Assembly (NCBI GenBank): GCA_043101615.1
Contig: JBICID010000109.1
Location: 1 to 64,000 of the forward strand
Direction: 5' to 3'
From: JBLHKT01 sp043101615
Lineage (GTDB): Bacteria > Planctomycetota > Phycisphaerae > Phycisphaerales > UBA1924
DNA length: 64,000 bases
The notes below the pieces were generated by a model. That model saw only the letters and a program-made list of their open reading frames with translations, was not told the DNA's origin and made no database searches. The position numbers and the translations under genes were made by a program. The stretch's first letter is position 1. The number at the start of each line of letters is the position of its first letter. Shown piece after piece: positions 28,788 through 36,929 of this stretch.

Positions 28788-29711
28788 ATGCCCCTGTTCA
28801 AAGCCGCCATCTCCAAGCTCAAGAAAGGCCTGGGGCGCACGCGCGAGGCGCTGGGCGGCGGCATCGTCTCGCTGCTCAAGGGGCGCACGCTCGACGAGGG
28901 ACTGATCCGCGACCTCGAGAAGCGCCTGCTCGAGTCCGACGTGGGCGTGCACGCCACCCGCCACCTCATCGAGGGCATCAGGGCCGACTACAAGGCCGGC
29001 ACGCTGACCCGGGGCGAGGACGTGCTCGAGTACCTCAAGACCGAGCTCAAGGCCCTCTGGCCCGAGCAGGACCGCACGCTGAACGTCGCCGAATCCGGCC
29101 CCACGGTGATCCTGGTCACCGGCGTGAACGGCGTGGGCAAGACCACCTCCATCGCCAAGCTGTGCAAGGTGCTCACCGACGACGGCAAGACGGTGCTGCT
29201 GGGGGCGTGCGACACGTTCCGGGCCGGGGCGGTCCGCCAGCTCGAAATCTGGGCCGAGCGTCTGGGCGTGGACGTGGTGAAGGGCCAGCAGGGGGGGGAC
29301 CCGGCGTCGGTCGCGTTCGACGCCGCGAGCGCCGCCGCGGCACGCGCCGTGGACGTGCTCATCCTCGACACCGCCGGGCGCCTGCACACCCAGGCCCCGT
29401 TGATGAAGCAACTCGAGAAGATCAGGCGCGTCACCGAGAAGAACATCCCGGGGGCCCCCCACGAGACATTGTTGGTCCTCGACGCCACCAGCGGCCAGAA
29501 CGCCCTGCGTCAGGCCGAGGAGTTCAACGCCGCGGCGGGCGTGACGGGCATCTTCCTGTCCAAGCTGGACGGCACCGCCAAGGGCGGCATCGTCGTCGCC
29601 ATCCGGCACGCGACCGACATCCCGGTCAAGCTGGTCGGCCTCGGCGAGACGCCGGACGACGTCCAGCCCTTCGACCCGGACGCGTTCGTCGAGGCGATGT
29701 TCGCGGAGTGA
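28788..29711 (+). CDS. ftsY: Signal recognition particle receptor FtsY
   Basis: A 307-residue SRP-receptor GTPase; essentially NG-domain length without the long acidic A domain of E. coli. N domain about 1-85; G domain with P-loop GVNGVGKTTSIAKL, ACDTFRAGAVRQL, the DTAGR box (ILDTAGRLHTQ) and TKLDG-like SKLDGTAKGG. The C-terminus PDDVQPFDPDAFVEAMF is the usual ending. It guides ribosomes to the membrane translocon. It is third in ribH-nusB-ftsY; its stop marks the sharp border to AT-rich DNA. Confidence 0.97.
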   Translation: MPLFKAAISKLKKGLGRTREALGGGIVSLLKGRTLDEGLIRDLEKRLLESDVGVHATRHLIEGIRADYKAGTLTRGEDVLEYLKTELKALWPEQDRTLNVAESGPTVILVTGVNGVGKTTSIAKLCKVLTDDGKTVLLGACDTFRAGAVRQLEIWAERLGVDVVKGQQGGDPASVAFDAASAAAARAVDVLILDTAGRLHTQAPLMKQLEKIRRVTEKNIPGAPHETLLVLDATSGQNALRQAEEFNAAAGVTGIFLSKLDGTAKGGIVVAIRHATDIPVKLVGLGETPDDVQPFDPDAFVEAMFAE

Positions 29712-29716
29712 AGGAT

Positions 29717-29755
29717 TCAGTGACGCAGGCTAAATCAGCGGTGTAGCTTCACTGA
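29717..29755. terminator. Weak hairpin at the island's left border
   Basis: TCAGTGA at 29717-29723 can pair with TCACTGA at 29749-29755 over a 25-base loop. It sits between the convergent ftsY and the 121-residue gene and could act as a transcription end for both. No strong T tract is present. Confidence 0.3.
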
Positions 29756-29770
29756 TACTAACTGTGAATA

Positions 29771-30136
29771 CTAATCGCCTGGATGATCATGCCTGGAGTG
29801 AAGTCGGATCTTTGCGCCTTTTCCAATGAACACTTTAATGATTCCTTGGATTTCAGTGTCATCAGTGTACACTTCAATTGCAGTGCCTGTTTGCTCCCAA
29901 TTGTGCGGGCAACAAAGGCCTTCTAGGTCACTGCTGACCAAGCCAAAGGTAGTGTCCCTGAATTGCTTGTAAAATGTAGACATATGCGAATTTTCAACCG
30001 GCTGGTGCTCCATTGAAAATGCTTGAATTTGGTTTAAAATTCGAAGCGTTTCGTCTGCTGTGCCGGTGTCATCGAATTCGGCCACAATCTTGAGTTTCGC
30101 AGAGTGTTCGCTTCCGAAAGAAGGCCATGTTTTCAT
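29771..30136 (-). CDS. 121-residue protein coupled to the radical SAM gene, unknown family
   Basis: A soluble protein with no signal peptide or membrane helix. An N-terminal half with predicted strand-helix pattern (KLKIVAEFDD then ETLRILNQIQAFS) leads to a CCPHNWEQ centre and a strand-rich end (AIEVYTDDTEIQGIIKVFIG) finishing with a His-rich tail. No family recognised. The start ATG has a Shine-Dalgarno AAAGGA that overlaps the stop TAA of the upstream radical SAM gene, so translation is coupled. It may be a substrate, a partner, or an immunity/adaptor protein; the double cysteine and histidines could be metal ligands or modification sites. Its AT-rich codon use matches the island. Confidence 0.7.
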   Translation of the reverse strand: MKTWPSFGSEHSAKLKIVAEFDDTGTADETLRILNQIQAFSMEHQPVENSHMSTFYKQFRDTTFGLVSSDLEGLCCPHNWEQTGTAIEVYTDDTEIQGIIKVFIGKGAKIRLHSRHDHPGD

Positions 30137-30147
30137 GGCTTTATCCT

Positions 30148-31161
30148 TTATGCAGGCAGGAGTGGAATGGATTGGAGCAATTTTCCGTCGCCACTAAGAG
30201 TGGTGCCGGTGCTTGAGAATGAACATTTTTTAAGAATGCAGTCTGCAGTGATGTGAAGATATGCCAGGTGGTCTTCCCCGGTATCCAGAAGCGGGACATT
30301 CAACAATTCGGAGCCCTGTGACGATACGGCAATTCGTACATTGGTTGCTTGATTTCGAATCCAACTAGCAAGCTCATCTAGCGAGTTGTTATTGAGGTTG
30401 CAGCCGGTTGGGCCATACTCTGGGAGCAGTAACAATTCGCAAGCGCCGAGGGTTTCGCATTTCTGAAGAATTTCATCGAGTTCGGGAAGGGTGTCTCCAT
30501 TGACTACGGTATTTACGCCCAGCCGTGTGGAGTGTGTTATTGCTTGTGCGGATTCAGTAATGCTTGAGAATGGGCGGCCCCTAAGCCGTTCATAGGTGTC
30601 GCCTATGCCATCGATAGAAAGTCGCACAAGGTCGATGTTGGGCAGTACTGAGGCTATCTTGTTAAAATTCCGCCAGTGACCATGTGTAGTTGTGGTTACG
30701 GCCATATTTGTGTTGCGCCGTGTCCATTCTACCAGGTCTGTGAAATTTGGGTGGAGAGTTGGTTCGCCGCCTCCAAATCCTACTCCCAAACATCCATTGG
30801 ATGATGCTTCTTCAATCCACTGCATGACGACATTGGGGTCAAGCGTGCTGGCGTGCTTGGGGGCATAGCAGTAGCTGCATGAGAGATCGCATGCATTTGT
30901 CAGAGCGATTGAAAGTTGTTGTGGAGCCTTCGACCAGCCAGATTGAGGGATGTTGATTTCGTCAATTAGTAAATTTATGCCAGAATCTGCATCAAATAGG
31001 TGAAAGCCAGAGGCAGAAAGCCGTGATACACAAGATCGCTTGGAGAATGTTGACACACCGATACAGTACTGCTGTTTGTTCGGGTTGTCAATTGAGCACG
31101 CAAGCTCGCTAAGGCACAAATTTGTGTTACGTAAATCTGCTAGTTTACTCCACCCGTTCAA
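30148..31161 (-). CDS. Radical SAM enzyme of unfamiliar subfamily
   Basis: A 337-residue iron-sulfur enzyme. The CxxxCxxC cluster motif is Cys91, Cys95, Cys98 (CDLSCSYC), followed by the SAM-binding GGGEP at 130-134 and a TIM-barrel continuation (DLVRLSIDG). An 85-residue N-terminal extension with Cys16, 22, 33 and 44 precedes it; near the C-terminus Cys308 and Cys313 may bind part of an auxiliary cluster, but no full seven-Cys SPASM domain is seen. The apparent start is TTG at 31159-31161, inside the last codons of the beta-lactamase gene, giving a 17-base overlap; an internal GTG near residue 36 is an alternative. It is probably transcribed with the beta-lactamase gene and coupled to the 121-residue gene. 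Confidence 0.85.
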   Translation of the reverse strand: MNGWSKLADLRNTNLCLSELACSIDNPNKQQYCIGVSTFSKRSCVSRLSASGFHLFDADSGINLLIDEINIPQSGWSKAPQQLSIALTNACDLSCSYCYAPKHASTLDPNVVMQWIEEASSNGCLGVGFGGGEPTLHPNFTDLVEWTRRNTNMAVTTTTHGHWRNFNKIASVLPNIDLVRLSIDGIGDTYERLRGRPFSSITESAQAITHSTRLGVNTVVNGDTLPELDEILQKCETLGACELLLLPEYGPTGCNLNNNSLDELASWIRNQATNVRIAVSSQGSELLNVPLLDTGEDHLAYLHITADCILKKCSFSSTGTTLSGDGKLLQSIPLLPA

Positions 31162-33160
31162 ACCGAATCCCCCGCGTCCGCCCGCTCGACGCCACCAGCG
31201 TCACCGGGCGACCGTCGTCGTCCACCTCGAACTCGACCTCCGCGATCGGGTACCCGCCCGCGAACTCGTGCTTTGCTCCGGGTCGCAGAGCCAGCTCGAA
31301 ACGCCGGTGCACGATCGTCAGCGTCCCGTCGCGGACCTCTAGCGAGTAGAACGTCTCGAGTTCCTCGCTGAAGTACCGCCCGGCGTACGCCTCCAGGTCC
31401 GCTGCGGTCGGCTCCCACACGTCCTCGATCCGGTCGGCCCGGTGCTCGCCGTTCTGGTGCAGCACCAGGGCCGGGCAGGTGCCGTCGTCTTCGAGCAGGA
31501 ACTCCAGGAAGATCTGCTCCCCGGCGACCTGGAACCGCCCGTCGGGCTGCGGCGCGAGCGACAGGCGCGGCTGCCCCGTCGCCTGCCCGTACAGCACGTC
31601 CCCGTTCCGGGTGATCTCCAGCACGAATCCCGGCATCTCTTCGAACTCGTACCGCCCCACCAGCGCGTCGTACGACTCCACGCCGACCCCCCCCACGTTG
31701 GGTTCCGGGGTAGCGTTGTCGTCTTCGGCTGACTCGGTTTCCGGGACGCTGTCCTCGGGCTCGAGCTGCGGGAAGAACAGGCGTGCGACCTCGTCGGCCA
31801 GCCCGGCGTCGAAGTTGGCGTTGTTGCTCTGCGTGACCACGGCCCCGCCGAACTCGGGGAAGTACATCAGCTGGCTGCGGTGGGCGGTGTCGGCCCCGCC
31901 GTGCTGCCAGCGGGCGTGCCCGTTCACCTCGTCGATGAACAGCCCGAGCCCGTACCCGGTCGGCCTTCCGCTGCTCAGTTCGTACGGCGTGGTCATCGCC
32001 TCGATCACGCCGGCCCCGCCCAGGTCGGCGGACTGCAGGTTCGCGATCCACCTGCCCAGGTCCTCGACGGTTGTGTAGATCCCGCCCGCCCCCATCGAGC
32101 CGCCCAGGTCCATGGCCTCGACGTACACCCCGCCCTCGCCGGTCGTGTACCCGCGCGCCATGCCCTGGATCACCTCGCCCCGCCCGGTCCGAAGGCGCGT
32201 GTCGTGCATGCCCAGCGGCCCGAACACGTTCTGGTCCATCCACTCCGGGAACGGTGTTCCGGACACCCGCTCGACCACCAGCGTCAGCAGCGCGTACGAC
32301 GTGTTGTTGTAGTTCCATTCGCCCCCGGGCTCGTTCTGGAGTTCCGGCTGGCGCTCCACGATCGTCACGATCTCGTCCCGGTCGATCACGTCCCCCCGGT
32401 TGAGCTGGCGTCCCTCCATCGCCAGCAGGTTCAGGAACTCGCGGTAGCCGGTCGTGTGGGTCAGCATGTGGCGCAGCGTGACCGGCGTGCCGAAGTCGGG
32501 CAGCTCGGGCAGGTGCTCGCGGACGTCGTCGTCCAGGCTCAGCTTGCCCTGCCGCTCGAGCAGGCAGATCGCCAGCGCGGTGAACTGCTTGGAGGTGGAG
32601 CCGATGTTGGTGACCGTTTCTGTGCTCCAGGGCGTGTTGCAGGTCAGGTCCGCCGCGCCGAACGCACGCGTGAAGACCGGCTTCCCGTCCCGGTACACCG
32701 CGACCACCGCCCCCGGCACGCCCTCCCCGTCGTACGCCTCGAAGAGCTGGTCCACCCGGGCACCGGGCTCGGTCGCGACGGGCTCGACGGTCGTCAGGAT
32801 CAGCCCGTAGTCCCCCCCGGCCCCCTCGAACCCCTCGAGCTCGATGGTGTACGTCCCCGCACGCTCGGCCGTGAATCGGAACCGCTCCGGCCCGCGTGCC
32901 GGCTCGTCGAACCGGGCCACGTTCGCCCCGTCCGCGTCCTTGATCCACACCACCACGTCCACGGTCCGCTGGTCGGCGTACCCGGCGACGAACGTGTCGG
33001 CCTCCAGCGCGACCGTGAACGACGCGTTGGTCTCACCGTCGAGCGTGCCGGAGACCTCGGCCCCCGGCGTCAACGTCTGCTGGCCCTGGCACAGCCCCGC
33101 CGCACCCGCCAACACCGCCGCCGCAACCGTTCTCACACCGGGCCCGCTCGTTATCCGCAT
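31145..33160 (-). CDS. Secreted serine beta-lactamase-fold hydrolase with PPC-like domain
   Basis: A 671-residue exported protein (signal peptide TVAAAVLAGAAGLCQG). Residues about 30-125 are a pre-peptidase C-terminal-like beta domain. A class C beta-lactamase/penicillin-binding transpeptidase fold follows with active-site Ser188-Thr-Ser-Lys191, the YNN motif and HGG (WQHGGADTAH). A C-terminal beta domain ends the protein. Members are usually esterases or peptidases rather than antibiotic-destroying enzymes. It precedes the AT-rich island with overlapping reading of the radical SAM gene, and follows a sulfatase by about 210 bases on the same strand. Confidence 0.9.
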   Translation of the reverse strand: MRITSGPGVRTVAAAVLAGAAGLCQGQQTLTPGAEVSGTLDGETNASFTVALEADTFVAGYADQRTVDVVVWIKDADGANVARFDEPARGPERFRFTAERAGTYTIELEGFEGAGGDYGLILTTVEPVATEPGARVDQLFEAYDGEGVPGAVVAVYRDGKPVFTRAFGAADLTCNTPWSTETVTNIGSTSKQFTALAICLLERQGKLSLDDDVREHLPELPDFGTPVTLRHMLTHTTGYREFLNLLAMEGRQLNRGDVIDRDEIVTIVERQPELQNEPGGEWNYNNTSYALLTLVVERVSGTPFPEWMDQNVFGPLGMHDTRLRTGRGEVIQGMARGYTTGEGGVYVEAMDLGGSMGAGGIYTTVEDLGRWIANLQSADLGGAGVIEAMTTPYELSSGRPTGYGLGLFIDEVNGHARWQHGGADTAHRSQLMYFPEFGGAVVTQSNNANFDAGLADEVARLFFPQLEPEDSVPETESAEDDNATPEPNVGGVGVESYDALVGRYEFEEMPGFVLEITRNGDVLYGQATGQPRLSLAPQPDGRFQVAGEQIFLEFLLEDDGTCPALVLHQNGEHRADRIEDVWEPTAADLEAYAGRYFSEELETFYSLEVRDGTLTIVHRRFELALRPGAKHEFAGGYPIAEVEFEVDDDGRPVTLVASSGRTRGIRFERVE

Positions 33161-33371
33161 GGTCTGTCCCCTCGCTGAGTCGTCCGAATACGGCCGCGCA
33201 CGCACGCAGTCGCAGGGACTACGTCCTTGGGATCCGCCCGTATCACGTTTCGCGCACAAATCCTGGATCGCGAGCCCGGGGAGTGTTTCCTCCCAAGCCC
33301 CGGCTCAATGGGGTGCCCCGAGTGCGTTCGAGTGCTTCTCACCGACCGTCACGTCGCCTCCCTATGTTCCC

Positions 33372-34865
33372 TCACCCCTCCACCCCATACTCCACCATCA
33401 ACCGCCCCAGCTCCGCCCGCAGTTCCGCCTCGATCTCGGCGTACCCCGGCTCGCCCGCGACGTTGTTCATCTCGTCCGGGTCGGCCTCCAGGTCGTACAG
33501 CTCCCACCGGTCCGCCTCGTCTTCTTGCTCATAGAACTCGATCAGCTTGTAGCGAGCCGTGCTCACGCCCCGGTGCTTGGCCACCATGTGCACCGCCGGG
33601 AACTCGAAGTACTGGTAGTACAGGCTCTCCCGCCAGCCACGCGGCGTCTTGCCGCCCATCACCGGACGAAGGCTGACGCCCTGCATGTCGTCCGGCACGG
33701 TCACACCCGCTGCGTCCAGGAAGGTCGGCGCGAAATCCAGGTTCTGCACCAGGGCCGTGCTGACTGACCCGGCACGCGTCTGGCCCGGCCAGCGGACCAG
33801 CAGCGGGGTGCGGTAGCTCTCCTCGTACATCCAGCGCTTGTCGTACCAGCCGTGCTCGCCGAGGTACCAGCCCTGGTCGCTGGTGTAGATCACGATGGTG
33901 TTGTCGCTCAGCCCGAGTTCGTCCAAGGTGTCGAGCACCGCGCCCACGCTCTCGTCCACGGCCGTGACGCAGCGCAGGTAGTCCTTCACGTACCGCTGGT
34001 ACATCCAGCGTGTCCTGTCGTCGCCCTCCAGCCCCCAGGCCTCGAACTGGGCGTTCTTGGGGTCGTAGGCCGCGTGCCAGGCCTCGAGCTGCTCTGCGGT
34101 CAGGTTGCCGGGGGGCTCGAACTTCAGGTCGTAGCGCGACAGGTGCTTCGCGATCGTCATCTCCTGCTCGGTCGCGGGCCTGCCCTTGCCGGACCAGTCG
34201 TCGAACAGCGTGGGCGGCTCGGGCATGGTGACGTCGTCGTACAGCGTCAGGTGGCGTGGGGCGGGCTGCCAGCTCCGGTGCGGGGCCTTGTGGTGCATCA
34301 TCAGGAAGAACGGGCGATCGGCGTCGCGCCCCTCCTCCAGCCACTCGATCGTCAGGTCACGGATGAGGTCGGTGGTGTACCCGATCCGCTCGATCCGCTC
34401 GCCGTTGCGGATCATCGGCGGGTTGTAGTAGGGGCCCTGGTCGATCAGCCGGTCGTAGTAGTCGAAGCCCGTGGGGTCGGACCGCAGGTGCCACTTGCCG
34501 ATCAGGGCGGTCTGGTAGCCCGCCGCTTGCAGCATCTTGGGCGCGGTCCGCTGCGAGCCGTCGAACGTGTTGCCGTTGCGTGTGAACCCGTTCAGGTGCG
34601 AGTGCAGCCCGGTCAGGATCACCGCGCGCGACGGCCCGCAGATCGAGTTGGTCACGTACGCCCGGTCGAACCGGGTGCCGGTCTGGGCGATCCGATCGAT
34701 GTGCGGCGTCACGTTCCGGTTCGACCCGTACGCGCTGATCGCCTGCCACCCGTGGTCGTCCGACATGATGAACAGGATGTTGGGGCGTGCGGCCTCATCC
34801 TGGCGCGAGGCACAGGCGGCGAGCGGGAGCAGCAGGACGAGCGCGGCGAGTATCGGGCGTGTCAT
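33372..34865 (-). CDS. Sulfatase, formylglycine type, lipoprotein
   Basis: A 497-residue sulfatase. The CxPSR signature is present as SICGPSR with Cys76, to be oxidised to formylglycine; Asp36-Asp37 in FIMSDDHGW bind calcium, and later motifs HKAPHRSWQP and TSDQGWYLGEHGWYDKRW supply further active-site residues. A signal peptide ends at lipobox LAAC (Cys18), so it is anchored to a membrane. It probably removes sulfate from marine polysaccharides. No formylglycine-generating enzyme is encoded in this window: the SUMF1-fold protein near 5 kb lacks the needed cysteines. Confidence 0.93.
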   Translation of the reverse strand: MTRPILAALVLLLPLAACASRQDEAARPNILFIMSDDHGWQAISAYGSNRNVTPHIDRIAQTGTRFDRAYVTNSICGPSRAVILTGLHSHLNGFTRNGNTFDGSQRTAPKMLQAAGYQTALIGKWHLRSDPTGFDYYDRLIDQGPYYNPPMIRNGERIERIGYTTDLIRDLTIEWLEEGRDADRPFFLMMHHKAPHRSWQPAPRHLTLYDDVTMPEPPTLFDDWSGKGRPATEQEMTIAKHLSRYDLKFEPPGNLTAEQLEAWHAAYDPKNAQFEAWGLEGDDRTRWMYQRYVKDYLRCVTAVDESVGAVLDTLDELGLSDNTIVIYTSDQGWYLGEHGWYDKRWMYEESYRTPLLVRWPGQTRAGSVSTALVQNLDFAPTFLDAAGVTVPDDMQGVSLRPVMGGKTPRGWRESLYYQYFEFPAVHMVAKHRGVSTARYKLIEFYEQEDEADRWELYDLEADPDEMNNVAGEPGYAEIEAELRAELGRLMVEYGVEG

Positions 34866-34910
34866 GCGGGCAGACTACCACGGATCCCGCGCGGGCCCGG
34901 CGAGGCTTGC

Positions 34911-35002
34911 AATACCAGCCCTCGGCGACCGAAGAGACCGATCTCGCCCACGAGAGCACTTCCCTCGCCCGGGTCCCTCCGCTCGCGCCGAGGGCTGGTA
35001 TT
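34911..35002. repeat. Perfect 17-bp inverted repeat between sulfatase and mscS genes
   Basis: AATACCAGCCCTCGGCG at 34911-34927 is exactly complementary to 34986-35002, with a 58-base spacer that itself contains short complementary runs (for example ctcgccc/cgagag). The element fills almost the whole gap between two genes. It resembles a long hairpin or repetitive extragenic palindromic element; without a genome search its copy number is unknown. Confidence 0.6.
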
Positions 35003-35020
35003 CGGGGTCATGCGGGCGTC

Positions 35021-36898
35021 TCACGCCCCGGCGCTGCCGCGCATCTCGACGGAGGAGTCCTCTCGCTCGACGGTGAAGCTGACGGGCCCGGGCTTCTGGG
35101 TCTTCCAGGGCTGCTCCCGCGTCAGGTCCCGGGCCGCGCTGCGTCCCAGCGACTTGGCCTCGGTCTCGGCCGAGGCTCTGGGGGATTCGGCGGGCGTGTG
35201 CGTCGCGGAGGTGTCGACCTGCTTGAGCTCGAGCGTCTGCGTCGGGTAGGCGAACTCGACGCCCACGCGGTCGGCCAGCCGGATGATGTCCAGCCCGAGC
35301 CTGTGCTTCTCGCGCAGCTCGATCGCCCAGTCCGGGCACTCGAAGAACATGTACAGCAGCACGTCCAGCGAGTGAGCCCCGAAGTTGTTGAAGTAGACGT
35401 GGAACATGTCCTTGCGGGTGTACGGGTGCAGCCGGATCAATTCGCGCAGCCCCTCGCAGAAGGCGTCGAGCTTCTCGGGGGGCGTGTCGTAGGTCAGGTT
35501 GATCATGGTGCTCCAGCGCCGGTATCGGCGCATGCCGTAGTTGTCCACGGTCGCGCGCACCAGCATCGCGTTGGGCACCGTCACCAGCGAGTTGTAGAAC
35601 GTCCGCACACGCGTGGACCGGAAGCCGAGCTCCTCCACCGTGCCCTCCACGTCGTCCACCTTGATCCAGTCGCCCACCTTGAACGGCTGGTCCATGATCA
35701 CCGCGACGGAGCCGAAGAAGTTCTCGATCGTGTCCTTGGCGGCGAACGCCACCGCCAGGCCGCCGATGCCCAGGCCGGTCAGCAGGGGCAGCACGTCGAT
35801 GTGCAGAGCCTTGGCGATGTAGATCACGCCCATCGCCGCGATGAAGATCTTGAGCGTCCGCTGGATCAGCGGGATCAGCAGGTCGTCGTACTGGTTGTCG
35901 GTGCCCGCGGCCTTGCGCATCGCGTGGTCGGCCAGCAGGTCCGTCAGCCGCCACGCCGCCCACACGCCGCCCACCGACAGGATCACCCGGATCGCCAGCA
36001 GCAGCACCATCAGCGGCGTGCCGGAGATGCCCCCGATGTTGATCATCGCCAGCCAGAACGCCGCCGCGGCGACGATGCCGAAGGGGCGGACCGCCTTCTT
36101 CAGGATCTCCCTGTCCTTCGACTCGCCCTCGAGCCGACGCTCGATCCGGTGCCAGGCCGAGCTGAGCGCCGCCCGCACGAGGTAGTCAAGCACCACGCCG
36201 ACGAAGATCACCAGCAGGATCGCGATCCACTGCCAGTACTCCACAGTCAGGAACGACTCGCGCAGCGCGGGCGGCATCGAGTTGCGGACCTGCTGCCCCA
36301 AGGATAGCGCCGCGTCGAGCTGGCCCGTCACGTTCTCGAAGTTCGCCAGGTCGAAGTCACGCTGCATGCTGCCCGCGTTCTCGGCGGTCGTCTCGTCGAT
36401 CTTCCACTCCCCGTTCGGGCCGCGAGCGAGCGTGATCGCGTGCCCCGGGGCCTGCTGGCTCAGCTCCCGGTGGCGCGCCTTGTCCGGGTCGGGGTAGAAC
36501 GTCAGCGTCTCGTCCGCGCCCGGGTCGGGAACGGTGGAGGCGTCGATCGACTCGATGCGGCTCATCACCCAGAACAGGTCGTTGGCGACGTCCGTCCGGG
36601 CCTGCGGCGTGTCGATCGACCCGAAGTCGATGCACTCCTTCGCCAGCTGCAGGCTCTGCAGGTCCGGTCGGCGGATCCTGCGGCTCTCGAGGTACGCCTC
36701 CATCGCCCGGTCGAACGTCTCCAGCGTCGCCCCGGGCGTCGCGAAACGCGGGTCGGGCTGGCGCTGCGACGGGGTGGTCGTCGCCGGGGCCTCCTCGCCC
36801 GGGTCCGTGCCCTGAGCGAACGCTACGGGGGACAGCAGCGTGGCGAGGGTGAGCAGGATCGCGCCGAGGCGCGCGCGAACGTCGGTGAGATGCGTCAT
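35021..36898 (-). CDS. MscS-family mechanosensitive channel with periplasmic domain
   Basis: A 625-residue protein with signal peptide (about 1-28), a periplasmic region to roughly 230, then membrane helices and the MscS core: pore-lining helix followed by VAFAAKDTIENFFGSVAVIMDQPFKVGDWIKV, the beta domain (GFRSTRVRTFYNSLVTVPNAML) and the alpha/beta vestibule. The linker after the core ends with low-complexity sequence. It acts as an osmotic safety valve or signalling channel. It follows the histidine kinase gene by 31 bases and may be co-transcribed. Confidence 0.9.
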   Translation of the reverse strand: MTHLTDVRARLGAILLTLATLLSPVAFAQGTDPGEEAPATTTPSQRQPDPRFATPGATLETFDRAMEAYLESRRIRRPDLQSLQLAKECIDFGSIDTPQARTDVANDLFWVMSRIESIDASTVPDPGADETLTFYPDPDKARHRELSQQAPGHAITLARGPNGEWKIDETTAENAGSMQRDFDLANFENVTGQLDAALSLGQQVRNSMPPALRESFLTVEYWQWIAILLVIFVGVVLDYLVRAALSSAWHRIERRLEGESKDREILKKAVRPFGIVAAAAFWLAMINIGGISGTPLMVLLLAIRVILSVGGVWAAWRLTDLLADHAMRKAAGTDNQYDDLLIPLIQRTLKIFIAAMGVIYIAKALHIDVLPLLTGLGIGGLAVAFAAKDTIENFFGSVAVIMDQPFKVGDWIKVDDVEGTVEELGFRSTRVRTFYNSLVTVPNAMLVRATVDNYGMRRYRRWSTMINLTYDTPPEKLDAFCEGLRELIRLHPYTRKDMFHVYFNNFGAHSLDVLLYMFFECPDWAIELREKHRLGLDIIRLADRVGVEFAYPTQTLELKQVDTSATHTPAESPRASAETEAKSLGRSAARDLTREQPWKTQKPGPVSFTVEREDSSVEMRGSAGA

Positions 36899-36929
36899 GC
36901 CCCCATGGTACTTGCCCCGGGCACACGCG

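Larger units (their letters stand above)
29712..31144. other. AT-rich genomic island carrying a radical SAM pair
   Basis: GC content drops to about 45% from about 70% on either side, and codon use shifts to A/T-ending codons. The change starts just after the ftsY stop and ends at the stop codon of the beta-lactamase-fold gene, with no transposase, integrase or attachment repeats seen. It holds two minus-strand genes. This is acquired or otherwise foreign DNA inserted between two housekeeping-like convergent genes. Confidence 0.85.

Noticed and set aside
29712..31160. Transposon or prophage in the AT-rich island
   Set aside because: No transposase, integrase, terminal inverted repeats or target duplications were visible.
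30148..31161. Radical SAM gene considered as anaerobic sulfatase maturase or prokaryotic viperin
   Set aside because: It lacks the seven-Cys SPASM domain of sulfatase maturases and the viperin cluster motif; neighbourhood to the sulfatase is through an unrelated gene and AT-rich border.
31145..33160. Beta-lactamase-fold gene as an antibiotic-resistance determinant
   Set aside because: SxxK/YxN/HGG motifs fit the broad serine hydrolase family; PPC-like and C-terminal domains point to a periplasmic esterase or peptidase.
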